NCBI GenBank assembly: GCA_049366715.1
Contig: JBMNCQ010000010.1
Span: forward strand, 17,021-81,020
Reading direction: 5' to 3'
DNA length: 64,000 bases
DNA from: JBMNCQ01 sp049366715
Lineage (GTDB): Bacteria > Bacillota > Peptococcia > Peptococcales > BICA1-8
The first letter of the stretch is position 1. Every line of letters begins with the position of its first letter. The notes below the pieces were generated by a model. It saw only the letters and a list, made by a program, of their open reading frames with translations. It made no database searches and had not been told where the DNA came from. Position numbers and translations under genes: made by a program. This document shows, in pieces, positions 9,461 to 17,377 of the stretch.

Positions 9461-10159
9461 GTGTCCGGTGAAAATATCTTAATCGTTGACGATGACCAGG
9501 ATATTCAAGAGATTGTGGCAAGCTATTTAAAAAAAGAGGGCTACCACACTTATCTGGCAGGTGATGGTCACAGCGCTCTAAATAAAGTTAAAGAAACTCC
9601 TGTGGATTTAATATTGCTGGATATTCTGCTGCCGGATATCGACGGCTATGAAGTCTGTCAGGAGATCAAGAAATATAGCCGGGCACCGGTGATTTTTTTC
9701 AGTTGTAAAGATGAGGATACGGATGAGATTCTCGGTCTGCATTTAGGAGCCGACGACTATATAACAAAACCTTTCAGTATCGGTGTCTTAGGTGCTAAAA
9801 TCAAAGCCCACCTGCGGAGAAAAAAATTCTATGAAAATACAGATCATGTTAAAGACATGATTAAATATGAGAATTTGGAAATAGATTTATCCGGTTGCCA
9901 GGTGAAAGTAAATAATAAACCAATAAATCTTTCCGCCCTGGAATTTAAGATTTTGGCTTTCCTGGCTCAAAACCCGGACCGGGTGATCAGTAAGAAGGAG
10001 CTGTTCGCCAAAATCTGGGGTGCAGTGGTATGCGAAGATACCAGGACCGTACTTGTCCATATCAGTAACCTGCGCAAAAAAATTGAAGAAGATGCGGCGA
10101 ATCCCAGATATATTCATAATATTTGGGGACTAGGATATAAATTTACCCTAAAGAAGTAA
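9461..10159 (+). CDS. OmpR-family response regulator
   Basis: This 232-residue regulator has a receiver domain with acidic residues near position 10 (LIVDDDQD), the phosphorylation site Asp54 (LLDILLPD) and the conserved Lys in ITKPFS. A winged-helix DNA-binding domain of the OmpR/PhoB type follows (about residues 130-230, ending in WGLGYKFTLKK). The GTG at 9461 is favoured because TGAGGTG stands at the right distance; an in-frame GTG at 9452 overlaps that site. It is divergent from the kinase at 7578-9314, and the two genes share a 146-bp control region holding a TTGCT-ATTAT-AGCAA inverted repeat at 9341-9355. It points toward the ABC-2 export genes but these lie on the other strand. Confidence 0.93.
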   Translation: MSGENILIVDDDQDIQEIVASYLKKEGYHTYLAGDGHSALNKVKETPVDLILLDILLPDIDGYEVCQEIKKYSRAPVIFFSCKDEDTDEILGLHLGADDYITKPFSIGVLGAKIKAHLRRKKFYENTDHVKDMIKYENLEIDLSGCQVKVNNKPINLSALEFKILAFLAQNPDRVISKKELFAKIWGAVVCEDTRTVLVHISNLRKKIEEDAANPRYIHNIWGLGYKFTLKK

Positions 10160-10166
10160 CGGACCG

Positions 10167-10963
10167 TTATAAATGTAAGTCCTTTATTTTATAATACGCA
10201 TAAGTTAGATAGGTTAGCCCTGCAACCAACAAAGCAGACAGGATCAGATAGACCACGTCAAGCCCTTCAGCCCCAAGCAAATTTTTCGCATCATAATATT
10301 TAAAGGGCGTGAGGTACTTTAATTTTTCTATCCCGGTGTTGATATCTATTGCGATAGACAGCATAAAGGTGCTTAAAAGTATTCCGGCAGCCCTGGATAC
10401 GGATGTTCCGGGATTTTTACCTATTGCTGCTACCGCCGCTCCGGTAACTAAAAATTCAGCTGTAAAATAAGCATCCCGGCCATCAGGATTATCATGTCCC
10501 GCATCACTTTCTCACTCCTGCTGTACTTTTGAACCATCATAACAGAGGAAGTTAAGGTTGCCAGATTAAATAGTAAGATGTTTACCAAAGCTGCCCCCAG
10601 TTTGGCCGTTATAATTTTACTTCTGGAGATCGGTTTTACAAATAGAAACTCCGCTGTTTTATCCCGTTCTTCCTTGGAGATGATAATAGCCCCCAGCATT
10701 GCGGCATGAATAGCTGCCATAACGGCCAGGTAAACAAAGAGTACGCCGTAATAACCGCCGACCGTAGCTAAGTCAAAAGAACCCAGGCCCCAGACAGCTT
10801 TTAAAGATTCAGGCATTTGAGCCAGTAAATCATTCATAGATTGACCTGAGGCTGATAATCCGGCATATTTACCCATACCACCGACAACCAGCAGGCATAC
10901 TCCGCTACTCCAGATGATCAGGGACTTCAGATTAGCTTTAAGCTCTCTAAGGAACACATTCAT
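10167..10963 (-). pseudogene. ABC-2 permease subunit, broken by a frameshift
   Basis: Two reading frames together make one permease of about 265 residues similar to the neighbour at 11003-11800. The first frame starts at ATG 10963 (MNVFLRELKANLKS) with AGG upstream and stops at 10448 after LILQLNF. The protein then continues one frame over (VTGAAVAAIGKNPG, then LKYLTPFKYYDAKNLL) to 10167. Adding one base in the run of five A/T pairs at about 10451-10455 restores a single frame. This could be a real one-base loss or a homopolymer sequencing error. Matching segments in the paralog (YITPFKYFEVNYI) support the join. If the frameshift is real, the two-permease exporter would lose one subunit's last helices. 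Confidence 0.8.
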
Positions 10964-11002
10964 ATTTTAACCTCCCCGTTAATACGTGCTTAACATTCCC
11001 CC

Positions 11003-11800
11003 TTATACCGCCGGAATATCTTTTTTGTTATAAATAAAATAACTGGCCGTAAGGGCTGCAGTAATAAAACTGAGCGCTGCAACAATAAAGGAAGTTTCGT
11101 AACCGGCATGCTGGGCAATATAATTTACTTCAAAATATTTAAAAGGCGTAATATACCGCAAAGCATCATCTCCGGTAGTAGCTGCCAGAGCACCGATCAT
11201 AAAAAATGCAAATACTGTTCCCAGGGAGATTGGCAGCACTGCTTTAAGCTTCGGAATCACAACGGAAATGATTAACCCCAAAGCCAAAAAAATCAACTGG
11301 ATATAAAATAAGGTCAGAGAAATCAGGAGAAATATTTTCAGACTAAATTCTTGTGTTGCTACTAAGGATGCAATCGTGATTGCCCCCGCCAGATAGCCCA
11401 CATTTGTAAGCACTAATGAGCTTAAAGCGGCCAGAAGTTTGGCAGTCAGCACCTGGCTGCGGGTAACAGGTTTCGTTAACAGAAAATCTGCCGTTTTTTC
11501 CCGCACTTCCCGGGATACGATGGATACACCTAAATTCATGGCTTGAATTGCCCCCACCAGGGAAATATAGAGAAAACCATAAGAATAAAATCCGATAATT
11601 GAACCTATATTTTCGACAGCAAGGCCTAAGGCTATTCTTACTGCCTCCGGGAAACCTTCCATTAGTTTTTTAAATTCCCCGGCTTCCTTGGAAATAGACG
11701 GGAATAGCGTAAAAAAAAGTACCACCAGCCCGATTAAGGACAGCGTCCAGATAATCGTAGATTTTCTATAAGCTTTCAATTCATGCCGGAAAATATTCAC
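11003..11800 (-). CDS. ABC-2 type exporter permease
   Basis: This 265-residue permease has six predicted membrane helices and the ABC-2 pattern of a cytoplasmic segment (VSREVREKTADFLLTKPVTR) after helix 2. The GTG at 11800 is chosen because GGGAGG precedes it by nine bases; longer in-frame starts overlap the ATPase gene more. It begins five bases inside or next to the ATPase stop at 11805, so translation is probably coupled. With the ATPase at 11805 and the frameshifted second permease at 10167 it forms a three-gene exporter of the YhaP/BcrB-like kind. The substrate cannot be told. Similar systems export antimicrobial peptides or drugs. Confidence 0.88.
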   Translation of the reverse strand: MNIFRHELKAYRKSTIIWTLSLIGLVVLFFTLFPSISKEAGEFKKLMEGFPEAVRIALGLAVENIGSIIGFYSYGFLYISLVGAIQAMNLGVSIVSREVREKTADFLLTKPVTRSQVLTAKLLAALSSLVLTNVGYLAGAITIASLVATQEFSLKIFLLISLTLFYIQLIFLALGLIISVVIPKLKAVLPISLGTVFAFFMIGALAATTGDDALRYITPFKYFEVNYIAQHAGYETSFIVAALSFITAALTASYFIYNKKDIPAV

Positions 11801-11804
11801 GGTT

Positions 11805-12689
11805 TTACGCCTCCCGCTCATAATAATGCATAAATATCTCCTCCAGATTTGGTTCCTCTACCCAAAGATTTACAATCTCTATTTGAGAAATCTTCTGCAT
11901 AATGGAATTAATATTACCTCTAAACAAAAAGCTTACCAGGTTATTCTTTACCTCCAGGTCGCTGACACCGGAAATATTAAAATAATCCCCGCCTAACCCG
12001 GTCCTTGCTTCGATTCGGAATTTCTTGTAATTATTTTCTTTTAAAGTACTGATTTTTTCGACCTTAATGACCCGGCCTTCTTTTATAATGGCCACACGGT
12101 TGCATAATCTCTGCACCTCACTCAAAATATGGGAAGAGAACAGAATAGTGGCTCCTTTTTTATTTTCAGCCGCTAATAAATCAAAGAACTTATGCTGTAT
12201 AAGGGGGTCTAGCCCACTGGTAGGCTCATCCAGGATAATCAGTTTTGGTTCATGGAGCAGACCCTGTACAATGCCGACTTTCTTTTTATTTCCTAAAGAT
12301 AAATCCTCAACTTTTCTCTTTAAATCCAGGTTCATAATTTCGGCTAATTCATGAATTTTTTTGCTGCAGTCTTTTTTATAAAAACCGGCGGAATATTGTA
12401 GAAGATCCATCACTTTCATTTTGTCATAATAAAAAACTTCTGCCGGCAGATAACCGATATCCTTCTTAATTTCCGGAGCAAACCGGATACAATCTTTACC
12501 GAAAATTGTGGCACTGCCCCTTGTGGGGTAAATTAGAGCCAAAAGAGTCCTAATGGTTGTGGACTTTCCGGCCCCGTTGGGACCGATAAATCCGAAAATT
12601 TCTCCCTCTTCAACATGAAAATTTACATCAATAATGCCCCGTGCCTGTCCATAATACTTGGTTAAATTCTTTAACTCGATAATATTCAC
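11805..12689 (-). CDS. ABC-2 exporter ATPase
   Basis: This 294-residue ATPase powers the permeases encoded just downstream. It has Walker A GFIGPNGAGKSTTIR near residue 35, signature DLSLGNKKKVGIVQ in place of LSGGQ, Walker B LIILDEPTSGLDP and an H loop ILFSSHILSEVQ. The signature LSLGN is common in BcrA-like exporters. The C-terminal 80 residues (about 215-294) are an accessory domain seen in this group. GTG at 12689 has AAGGGGG upstream. It is the first gene of the operon, and the small reading frame at 12718 and the TetR gene at 12909 lie just upstream on the same strand, so read-through from that operon is possible. Confidence 0.9.
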   Translation of the reverse strand: MNIIELKNLTKYYGQARGIIDVNFHVEEGEIFGFIGPNGAGKSTTIRTLLALIYPTRGSATIFGKDCIRFAPEIKKDIGYLPAEVFYYDKMKVMDLLQYSAGFYKKDCSKKIHELAEIMNLDLKRKVEDLSLGNKKKVGIVQGLLHEPKLIILDEPTSGLDPLIQHKFFDLLAAENKKGATILFSSHILSEVQRLCNRVAIIKEGRVIKVEKISTLKENNYKKFRIEARTGLGGDYFNISGVSDLEVKNNLVSFLFRGNINSIMQKISQIEIVNLWVEEPNLEEIFMHYYEREA

Positions 12690-12717
12690 TGCAAGCCCCC
12701 TTCTCTAAAGGTGGAAG

Positions 12718-12927
12718 TTAGAAGCCGGTGTATCCCGGACTTTTAATATTTTTTACATAGTTCGCAGTGAATATCCATTGCCGATATATTGCAAAACCAT
12801 CAAAAAGAGGGAAGACTTCTTCACCTTTTCTTACAAGCAGAACCCATTGGTGGTCTGTATCCCAATCCCATCCGGCCATCGCGAGGGATTTGCGCAGAGG
12901 TCTATAATTCAATGCTTTCCTGACCAC
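12718..12927 (-). CDS. Small unknown protein or gene fragment (69 aa)
   Basis: This reading frame starts at a GTG that overlaps the end of the TetR gene and encodes 69 residues rich in aromatic amino acids (GWDWDTDHQWVLLV, IYRQWIFTANYVKNI). I do not recognise a family. The composition looks like real protein rather than random frame, but there is no clear ribosome site, so it may be the tail of an older gene. No membrane helix or signal is seen. Confidence 0.35.
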   Translation of the reverse strand: MVRKALNYRPLRKSLAMAGWDWDTDHQWVLLVRKGEEVFPLFDGFAIYRQWIFTANYVKNIKSPGYTGF

Positions 12928-13577
12928 CGGGGTTTGTCCTGCTCTAGCACGCCATATTTGATAATGTTATTAAAAAAATCCATCTCTGCAATAAATTCCT
13001 GAAAACTTTCATTTGCGCCCTGTACTTTATATTTTTCAAAATATTTGGCGCCGAGCTGTTCTAAAATAAAAGCGCTTACCTCTATCACTTTCTCCGGAGC
13101 CATACGTAGCGGGAGCTTTTCAAGCAACTTTTTGTCGTACAGAAAATCCTGCATTGATTTTTCCTTATATCTTGCCATATATTTCTTATTCAAGGCCGCA
13201 ATTTCTTCTGATACTTCCGCAGGCGGCATCAGCAGCGCTTTCGTCGCAAACTCCGTTTCCAGAGGATAGTCCAAGGCAATCCGGTATTTGATCATCATCA
13301 TTTTTTTAATCCGCTCGAAATAATCCTCTTCGCGCAACTTCTCCATTGCCAGCCGGCTTTTTCGCTCCAGCATGTCTCTGGTATGCTCGGTGAGATATAA
13401 AAACAGTCCTTTTTTATTCTTGAAGTAATGAAAGAGGATGCCTTTGGAGATGCCCGCACGGCTCGTTATCGTATCAGTCAAGGCTTTATAATACCCATTT
13501 CGGACAAACTCCTCCATACTAATCCTTATGATCAGATTCCTTTTTTCCTCGGAAAGTTTTTCAAAACTGCTGTACAC
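12909..13577 (-). CDS. TetR-family regulator of the adjacent ABC exporter
   Basis: This 222-residue regulator has an N-terminal TetR helix-turn-helix (residues 15-60: LIIRISMEEFVRNGYYKALT, then ISKGILFHYFKNKKGLF) and an all-helical ligand domain. The GTG start shares one base with the permease stop at 13577 and has AAGGAG nine bases upstream, so it is the last gene of the four-gene operon 16076-12909. A palindrome pair with the pattern TTGACT-N4-AGTCAA overlaps the operon promoter at 16091-16151 and is the obvious candidate operator. The likely role is autorepression of the exporter, released by an exported compound. The regulation is inferred from position and palindromes. Confidence 0.9.
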   Translation of the reverse strand: MYSSFEKLSEEKRNLIIRISMEEFVRNGYYKALTDTITSRAGISKGILFHYFKNKKGLFLYLTEHTRDMLERKSRLAMEKLREEDYFERIKKMMMIKYRIALDYPLETEFATKALLMPPAEVSEEIAALNKKYMARYKEKSMQDFLYDKKLLEKLPLRMAPEKVIEVSAFILEQLGAKYFEKYKVQGANESFQEFIAEMDFFNNIIKYGVLEQDKPRWSGKH

Positions 13578-14515
13578 TAAGCATCACTCCTTTTTCTACC
13601 GTACGGCGACCGGTACCATGTGAATATTATAATCAAGGAACCGACAATAACTGCCGCGCTAAGGGCAATTAGATATTGCCATGAAACCGCACCGTTATAG
13701 ATGCTGTATATGAACTGTAAAAGCCAATAAAAAGGGGTGACCAGTGCAATCTTATGCAGGATGCCGCCGAAGATGAGACCTGCGCTAGGCGGCAGGATCA
13801 TTACAAACAGGGCAACCGGTTTTAATACGGCAATTGCCTGTGATTGATTCTCAGAAGCATAGGCAACGAGTATCATAAGAATCGAGCCAAGCCCCATGCC
13901 CAAAATATAGAGTATTGCCAGGGTCCAAAAATCTGCCGGCGTTTTTAAGATCCAAACGCTGAAGATAAACGCAACAGCGCCGAGTACGGAGGACACAAGT
14001 AGTTTAGCGCCGACCGGATAAAGGTCAGGGGAAGGTTCCGTTTTATAAAGATCAACGGTATTGTATTCCCGCTCCTCCACAAGCTTCAAGATCAGGGCTG
14101 TGGCTCCCGTAAATGCCGCAAAAAGCGCAAAACTCAAAATTTTTCGCTTTGTCTCCTCAGGCATTTTTTCCATATTCTCCGGTGCGTTTCCCACGGCGAT
14201 CCTTTCAGCCGCCGCAGTTGCGGCTTCCGATTCACGCCCGTCCGTAACAATTTTTTCACCGCTGATTCCGATTGCAAAATCAATGTCCTCCACCCTTTTT
14301 ATCATGCTCTCATCATCCGGCACACGAACTACTGTCACCTCTTCGGGCACCGCCCTTTGGTCCCCTTCAAGCAGCACAATCTTGGGCGTCTCCGAATAAA
14401 CGTTCGTAAGCGCCACCCCGGCCAAGGAGGTCAAAACAGGCAGGATGATCAGTAACAGAAAAAACATATTCCTCTTGGCAAGCTTAAACTCCTTTAAGCA
14501 ATAGACCCCAAACAT
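13577..14515 (-). CDS. ABC-2 type exporter permease, YhgE/ABC2_membrane_3-like
   Basis: This protein of about 312 residues has one N-terminal helix, an extracellular domain of about 120 residues (about 35-150, including IDFAIGISGEKIVTDG) and five further helices in the C-terminal half, the ABC2_membrane_3 layout. The ATG at 14515 is favoured since GGAGG lies eight bases upstream; the ATG at 14530 overlaps the previous stop codon and has no ribosome site. It follows a smaller permease (14530) and an ATPase (15231) and precedes TetR, so the operon encodes a heteromeric exporter with its regulator. The substrate is unknown. Confidence 0.86.
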   Translation of the reverse strand: MFGVYCLKEFKLAKRNMFFLLLIILPVLTSLAGVALTNVYSETPKIVLLEGDQRAVPEEVTVVRVPDDESMIKRVEDIDFAIGISGEKIVTDGRESEAATAAAERIAVGNAPENMEKMPEETKRKILSFALFAAFTGATALILKLVEEREYNTVDLYKTEPSPDLYPVGAKLLVSSVLGAVAFIFSVWILKTPADFWTLAILYILGMGLGSILMILVAYASENQSQAIAVLKPVALFVMILPPSAGLIFGGILHKIALVTPFYWLLQFIYSIYNGAVSWQYLIALSAAVIVGSLIIIFTWYRSPYGRKRSDA

Positions 14516-14529
14516 CAACTTCGCCTCCA

Positions 14530-15228
14530 TTATAACAGAAATCCGTTTTTGTACGTAAGCTTATAAAACAATGTGACACATGTAAGATAAAAGGCGACGG
14601 CAATGATGGTAAGCGCCACCAGATCAAACTGCATAGCCCCTCCTGCTATCGGATAAAACAGGTCGTAGTACCCCCGTATCAGTTCATTAAACGGATTGAA
14701 CGGAATTTTGGGGATATTCCACATCGGCAAGGCCATCCGGCATAATACGATAATGGACAGCACATTGAAAAAGCTGCCGATACCGAGGATATAAAACTGA
14801 TTCTTTATGAATATCGCGGTGACGAGGGCAAGCCCCATCATTACCAGAACGACAAGTAAAGTTAGATATATAAATTCGGCCGTCTGAACATTTAAAAGGT
14901 TTGTTGACCGTAGCAGAAGTGCCATAATACCCATCGAAACGAGGACAAGCAGGTGCTTTCCGCGCAAGTAGCCGGACAGGCCTCTGCTCGTCCGCATAAC
15001 CTGGATCATATTCGTCTCCTTATCCTCCGCAATGGGCAGGGCGGTAAGCCAGAACGTCATGTCAAGCATCAGCGTTATGATGAAGACCGCGATCAAGCCG
15101 CCCCATTTCATCATGAAACCGGGAAAAATCAGGTTAGCTGCGTTATACAAGAGCACATAGACCAACAACTGACCGAAAATCGGTTTGGTCAGGCTGCCGC
15201 GCATGAGCTTCACAAACTCTTCTCTCAT
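14530..15228 (-). CDS. ABC-2 type exporter permease, small subunit
   Basis: This 232-residue protein has six predicted helices and little else, as expected for a short ABC-2 permease. It includes a cytoplasmic loop (AEDKETNMIQVMRTSRG) after helix 2, where these permeases contact the ATPase. The ATG at 15228 follows GGAAGGTGA and lies two bases from the ATPase stop codon, so the genes are translationally linked. It pairs with the larger permease at 13577-14515 and the ATPase at 15231-16076. Confidence 0.85.
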   Translation of the reverse strand: MREEFVKLMRGSLTKPIFGQLLVYVLLYNAANLIFPGFMMKWGGLIAVFIITLMLDMTFWLTALPIAEDKETNMIQVMRTSRGLSGYLRGKHLLVLVSMGIMALLLRSTNLLNVQTAEFIYLTLLVVLVMMGLALVTAIFIKNQFYILGIGSFFNVLSIIVLCRMALPMWNIPKIPFNPFNELIRGYYDLFYPIAGGAMQFDLVALTIIAVAFYLTCVTLFYKLTYKNGFLL

Positions 15229-15230
15229 TT

Positions 15231-16076
15231 TCAGTCACCTTCCTTTAGTCCGCGGCCCACAACCTTAATAAAGATATCCTCCAGGGTTGCCTCCTGGCTG
15301 TGGACGCTGTCCCACCGGTCCTGTTCCATCAGCTTTAACAATTCCTCTTTGTTTTTTCTGTCGATCTTTACGGTATCGTCGCTGACTCGAAACAGGATTT
15401 GGCTTTCCCCATAGCGTTTTTTATAGGATTCAGGAGTGCCGACTTCCACGATCTTTCCGCTGTTGAAAAAAGCAATTCTATCGCAAAGCTGTTCCGCTTC
15501 ATGCATGTCATGAGTGGTTACAAACAGCGTCGTACCATTTTTGTTTAACTCTTTTAACACCCTGCGCACATAGGCGGCAATATCCGGGTCCATGCCGCTT
15601 GTGGGCTCGTCGAGAAACAAGATCTGCGGCTTTGTAACTAACGCTCTTGCAAGCACAAGACGGGTTTTCATGCCTTTTGAATACTGTGCTGCGAACTTAT
15701 CGCGGGCGTCGAGAATATCCAGCATCTTCATCACTTCTTCGATTTCCTTTTTTCCGACCCCATACAGCTTTGCATGATAATAGAGGTTTTCAAATCCGGT
15801 CAATGTAGGGTAAAGCACATCGTTTTCAAAAGCAATTCCGATCCTGCGCATAAACTTATAGTCAGCTTTCGCCATATCCTGCCCCAGAATGAAGACTCTG
15901 TCCGCCTCCGGCACCAGAAGGCGCGTCAGGAGCTTAATCGTCGTTGATTTCCCTGCACCGCTTGGACCTAAAAAACCAAATACCTCTCCCTCTTTAACGT
16001 CAAATGAAATGTCGTCAACCGCATTGACCTTTCTGTCATAGGAAAAAATCAAATGTTTGACTTCGATCGCTTGCAT
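15231..16076 (-). CDS. ABC-2 exporter ATPase
   Basis: This 281-residue ATPase has Walker A GFLGPSGAGKSTTIKLL near residue 40, signature QYSKGMKTRLVLARAL (a YSKGM variant common in this group), Walker B ILFLDEPTSGMDPD and H loop LFVTTHDMHEAEQ. The C-terminal 65 residues form an accessory domain. It is the first gene of the operon. The ATG follows AGGAGG at the ideal distance, and about 50 bp further upstream stands a sigma-A promoter overlapped by two palindromes. It powers the two permeases that follow. Confidence 0.92.
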   Translation of the reverse strand: MQAIEVKHLIFSYDRKVNAVDDISFDVKEGEVFGFLGPSGAGKSTTIKLLTRLLVPEADRVFILGQDMAKADYKFMRRIGIAFENDVLYPTLTGFENLYYHAKLYGVGKKEIEEVMKMLDILDARDKFAAQYSKGMKTRLVLARALVTKPQILFLDEPTSGMDPDIAAYVRRVLKELNKNGTTLFVTTHDMHEAEQLCDRIAFFNSGKIVEVGTPESYKKRYGESQILFRVSDDTVKIDRKNKEELLKLMEQDRWDSVHSQEATLEDIFIKVVGRGLKEGD

Positions 16077-16090
16077 AATTGATTCCTCCT

Positions 16091-16151
16091 GATATATTCA
16101 AATTGACTTTTCAGTCAATTTGAATATATCATACTTTGACTAACTAGTCAA
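16091..16151. promoter_or_regulatory. Twin palindromic operators, probably for the operon's TetR
   Basis: The first site is a perfect palindrome with 18-bp arms and a 4-base centre (16091-16130, arm GATATATTCAAATTGACT). The second is TTGACT-AACT-AGTCAA at 16136-16151. Both share the core TTGACT-N4-AGTCAA. Their centres are 33 bp apart, about three helical turns, so two dimers could bind the same face. The second covers the -35 box and the first covers the -10 box and start point. Confidence 0.78.
16123..16151 (-). promoter_or_regulatory. Sigma-A promoter of the ABC-TetR operon
   Basis: On the minus strand TTGACT (16151-16146) and TATATT (16128-16123) are separated by exactly 17 bp. The start of transcription should fall inside the left palindrome at 16091-16130, leaving a leader of about 40 bases that ends in AGGAGG before the ATPase gene. 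Confidence 0.8.
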
Positions 16152-16271
16152 TTTTTTTTAAAATCATTTGCTATTTAGCTCCCGCTCATCTCTATAGAAT
16201 GTAATTTCTCTTTATGGTGTAAAAATATAGACATTTATATTATTACCGCTGCCCAGTCGTCTTTCCATTGA

Positions 16272-16562
16272 AGAACCCCTAAGCTCGAAAAAGCTCCGGA
16301 ATCTTCTCTGCTTGATGCAGTCAAATCCATCGGGCTTTTAGTCGTCTGCACATTGATCGGATTATGGTTTTCTCCCGGGGTCTGAATGTATCAAACATCA
16401 TTACGGGCGTCCTGTTAAATGCCATCATGACAAGCGGCAGAATATACAGCGTGGCAGCTTCTGCTTTGAGCGTGCTTGTATTCAATTTTCTTTACCGGGC
16501 CCCGCTTTACTTTCCAGGTATATGATCCGGGCTATCCCATAACTTTTATGAGTCTTACATAA
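16272..16562 (+). pseudogene. Fragment of sensor kinase KdpD (membrane region)
   Basis: Translated in pieces, this stretch gives LLDAVKSIGLLVVCTLIGLW, then NIITGVLLNAIMTSGRIYSV, AASALSVLVFNFLYRAPLYF and YDPGYPITFMSL. This is the start of the four-helix membrane domain of KdpD, the potassium-responsive histidine kinase, where the usual text runs SGRIYxVxASxLSVLVFNFFF and YDPGYPVTF. At least two frame changes and internal stops break it, and both the ATP-binding-like N-terminal domain and the kinase core are missing. It ends about five bases from the enolase fragment on the other strand. No kdpABC or kdpE is in the window. Confidence 0.8.
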
Positions 16563-16566
16563 ATTC

Positions 16567-16962
16567 CTATAAAAAGCGGGCCTGACAATCATATGGAGGC
16601 CGCCCTTGCCGCCGCAAGGGATACACCCAAGATTGCATTTGCGCCGAGCTTGATTTGTTTTTTGTGCCGTCCAGTTCGATGAGCAGCCGGTCTATTTGCC
16701 GTTGATTCAAGACGTCGGTTCCGATCATTTCCGGAGCTATGATTTTAGTCACATTATTCACGACCGTTTGAACGCCTTTACCATGGAACCGCTCTTTATG
16801 ATTATCCCGAAGTTCCATTGCTTCTCTGGTGCCGGTGGAAGCCCCGGAAGGAAGGGCCGCCCGTCCCATGACCCCGTTGTCCAGTTTGACATCGACTTCA
16901 ACTGTCGGATTCCCCCGGGAGTCCAGTATCTCTCTCGCCCTTATTAAACTGATTTTTGTCAT
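16567..16962 (-). pseudogene. eno: Truncated enolase gene under a fluoride riboswitch
   Basis: The first 110 or so residues are clearly enolase (ILDSRGNPTVEVDV, ALPSGASTGTREAMELRD). A good ribosome site (GGAGAGGG) precedes the ATG. After LDGTKNK a one-base shift changes the frame; in the other frame the expected enolase text continues (LGANAILGVSLAAARAAS) and then stops near 16590. The catalytic barrel is absent, so the product cannot be a working enolase. The fluoride riboswitch at 17196-17284 lies about 230 bp upstream on the same strand. Fluoride inhibits enolase, and extra enolase genes are known targets of this riboswitch, so this is most likely the remains of a fluoride-resistance gene. 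A complete housekeeping enolase must be elsewhere. Confidence 0.88.
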
Positions 16963-17195
16963 TTTTACCCTCTCCTGCGATATTTATTTACAATATTAAG
17001 TATTGCACATTTACACTCAATGGAGCCACCGGATTAGTTAACGCTCATAAAGCGGAGAAATGGAACAGTTAGCCGGGTATATACTGACTATCCCCTCATC
17101 AAGACAAAGACACGGGCTGATATTATGTATTTTCTTTATTTTCCCCGGATCTCCCGTCTCAAATACTGCACGATTGCATTTATATCTGTCTATAT
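16963..17195 (-). other. Spacer between riboswitch terminator and enolase fragment
   Basis: This 230-bp stretch has no reading frame I can support. It ends with the enolase ribosome site (GGAGAGGG). It may be plain leader or may hold remains of a gene that once sat between. Confidence 0.4.
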
Positions 17196-17284
17196 AAAAA
17201 AGCTGATAACCCTACGAATACTCGTAGAAGCCATCAGCTTATTCAGCAGTTTTGAATTTCTTCAAAGGGAGCTTCATCCCTTTG
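17196..17284 (-). promoter_or_regulatory. Fluoride riboswitch (crcB motif) upstream of the enolase fragment
   Basis: Read on the minus strand the RNA shows GGGATGAAGCTCCC, then AAACTGCTGAATAAGCTGATGGCTTCTAC, the conserved parts of the crcB-motif fluoride aptamer. The GAAGC/GCUUC pairing takes the place of GGAGC/GCUCC in the second copy at 60727-60800, a compensating change. A terminator stem follows (AAGCTGAT paired with ATCAGCTT, enclosing CTACGA-GTAT-TCGTAG, then a run of T at 17200-17195), so control is by transcription termination. Confidence 0.88.
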
Positions 17285-17288
17285 TGTT

Positions 17289-17317
17289 ATACTAGCACAA
17301 AACCGGCCCAAATTCAA
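17289..17317 (-). promoter_or_regulatory. Promoter of the fluoride riboswitch/enolase-fragment transcript
   Basis: TTGAAT (17317-17312) and TAGTAT (17294-17289) are 17 bp apart on the minus strand, directly before the aptamer. The promoter and riboswitch appear intact although the gene they served is broken. Confidence 0.7.
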
Positions 17318-17377
17318 TCCGGATGTTGGATAAACGATTACTGCCGGTTTTGAATATCTGATTATGATTTATTTCAC

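Noticed and set aside
16567..16962. A working enolase
   Set aside because: Only the first third is present and it is frameshifted; the catalytic barrel is missing.
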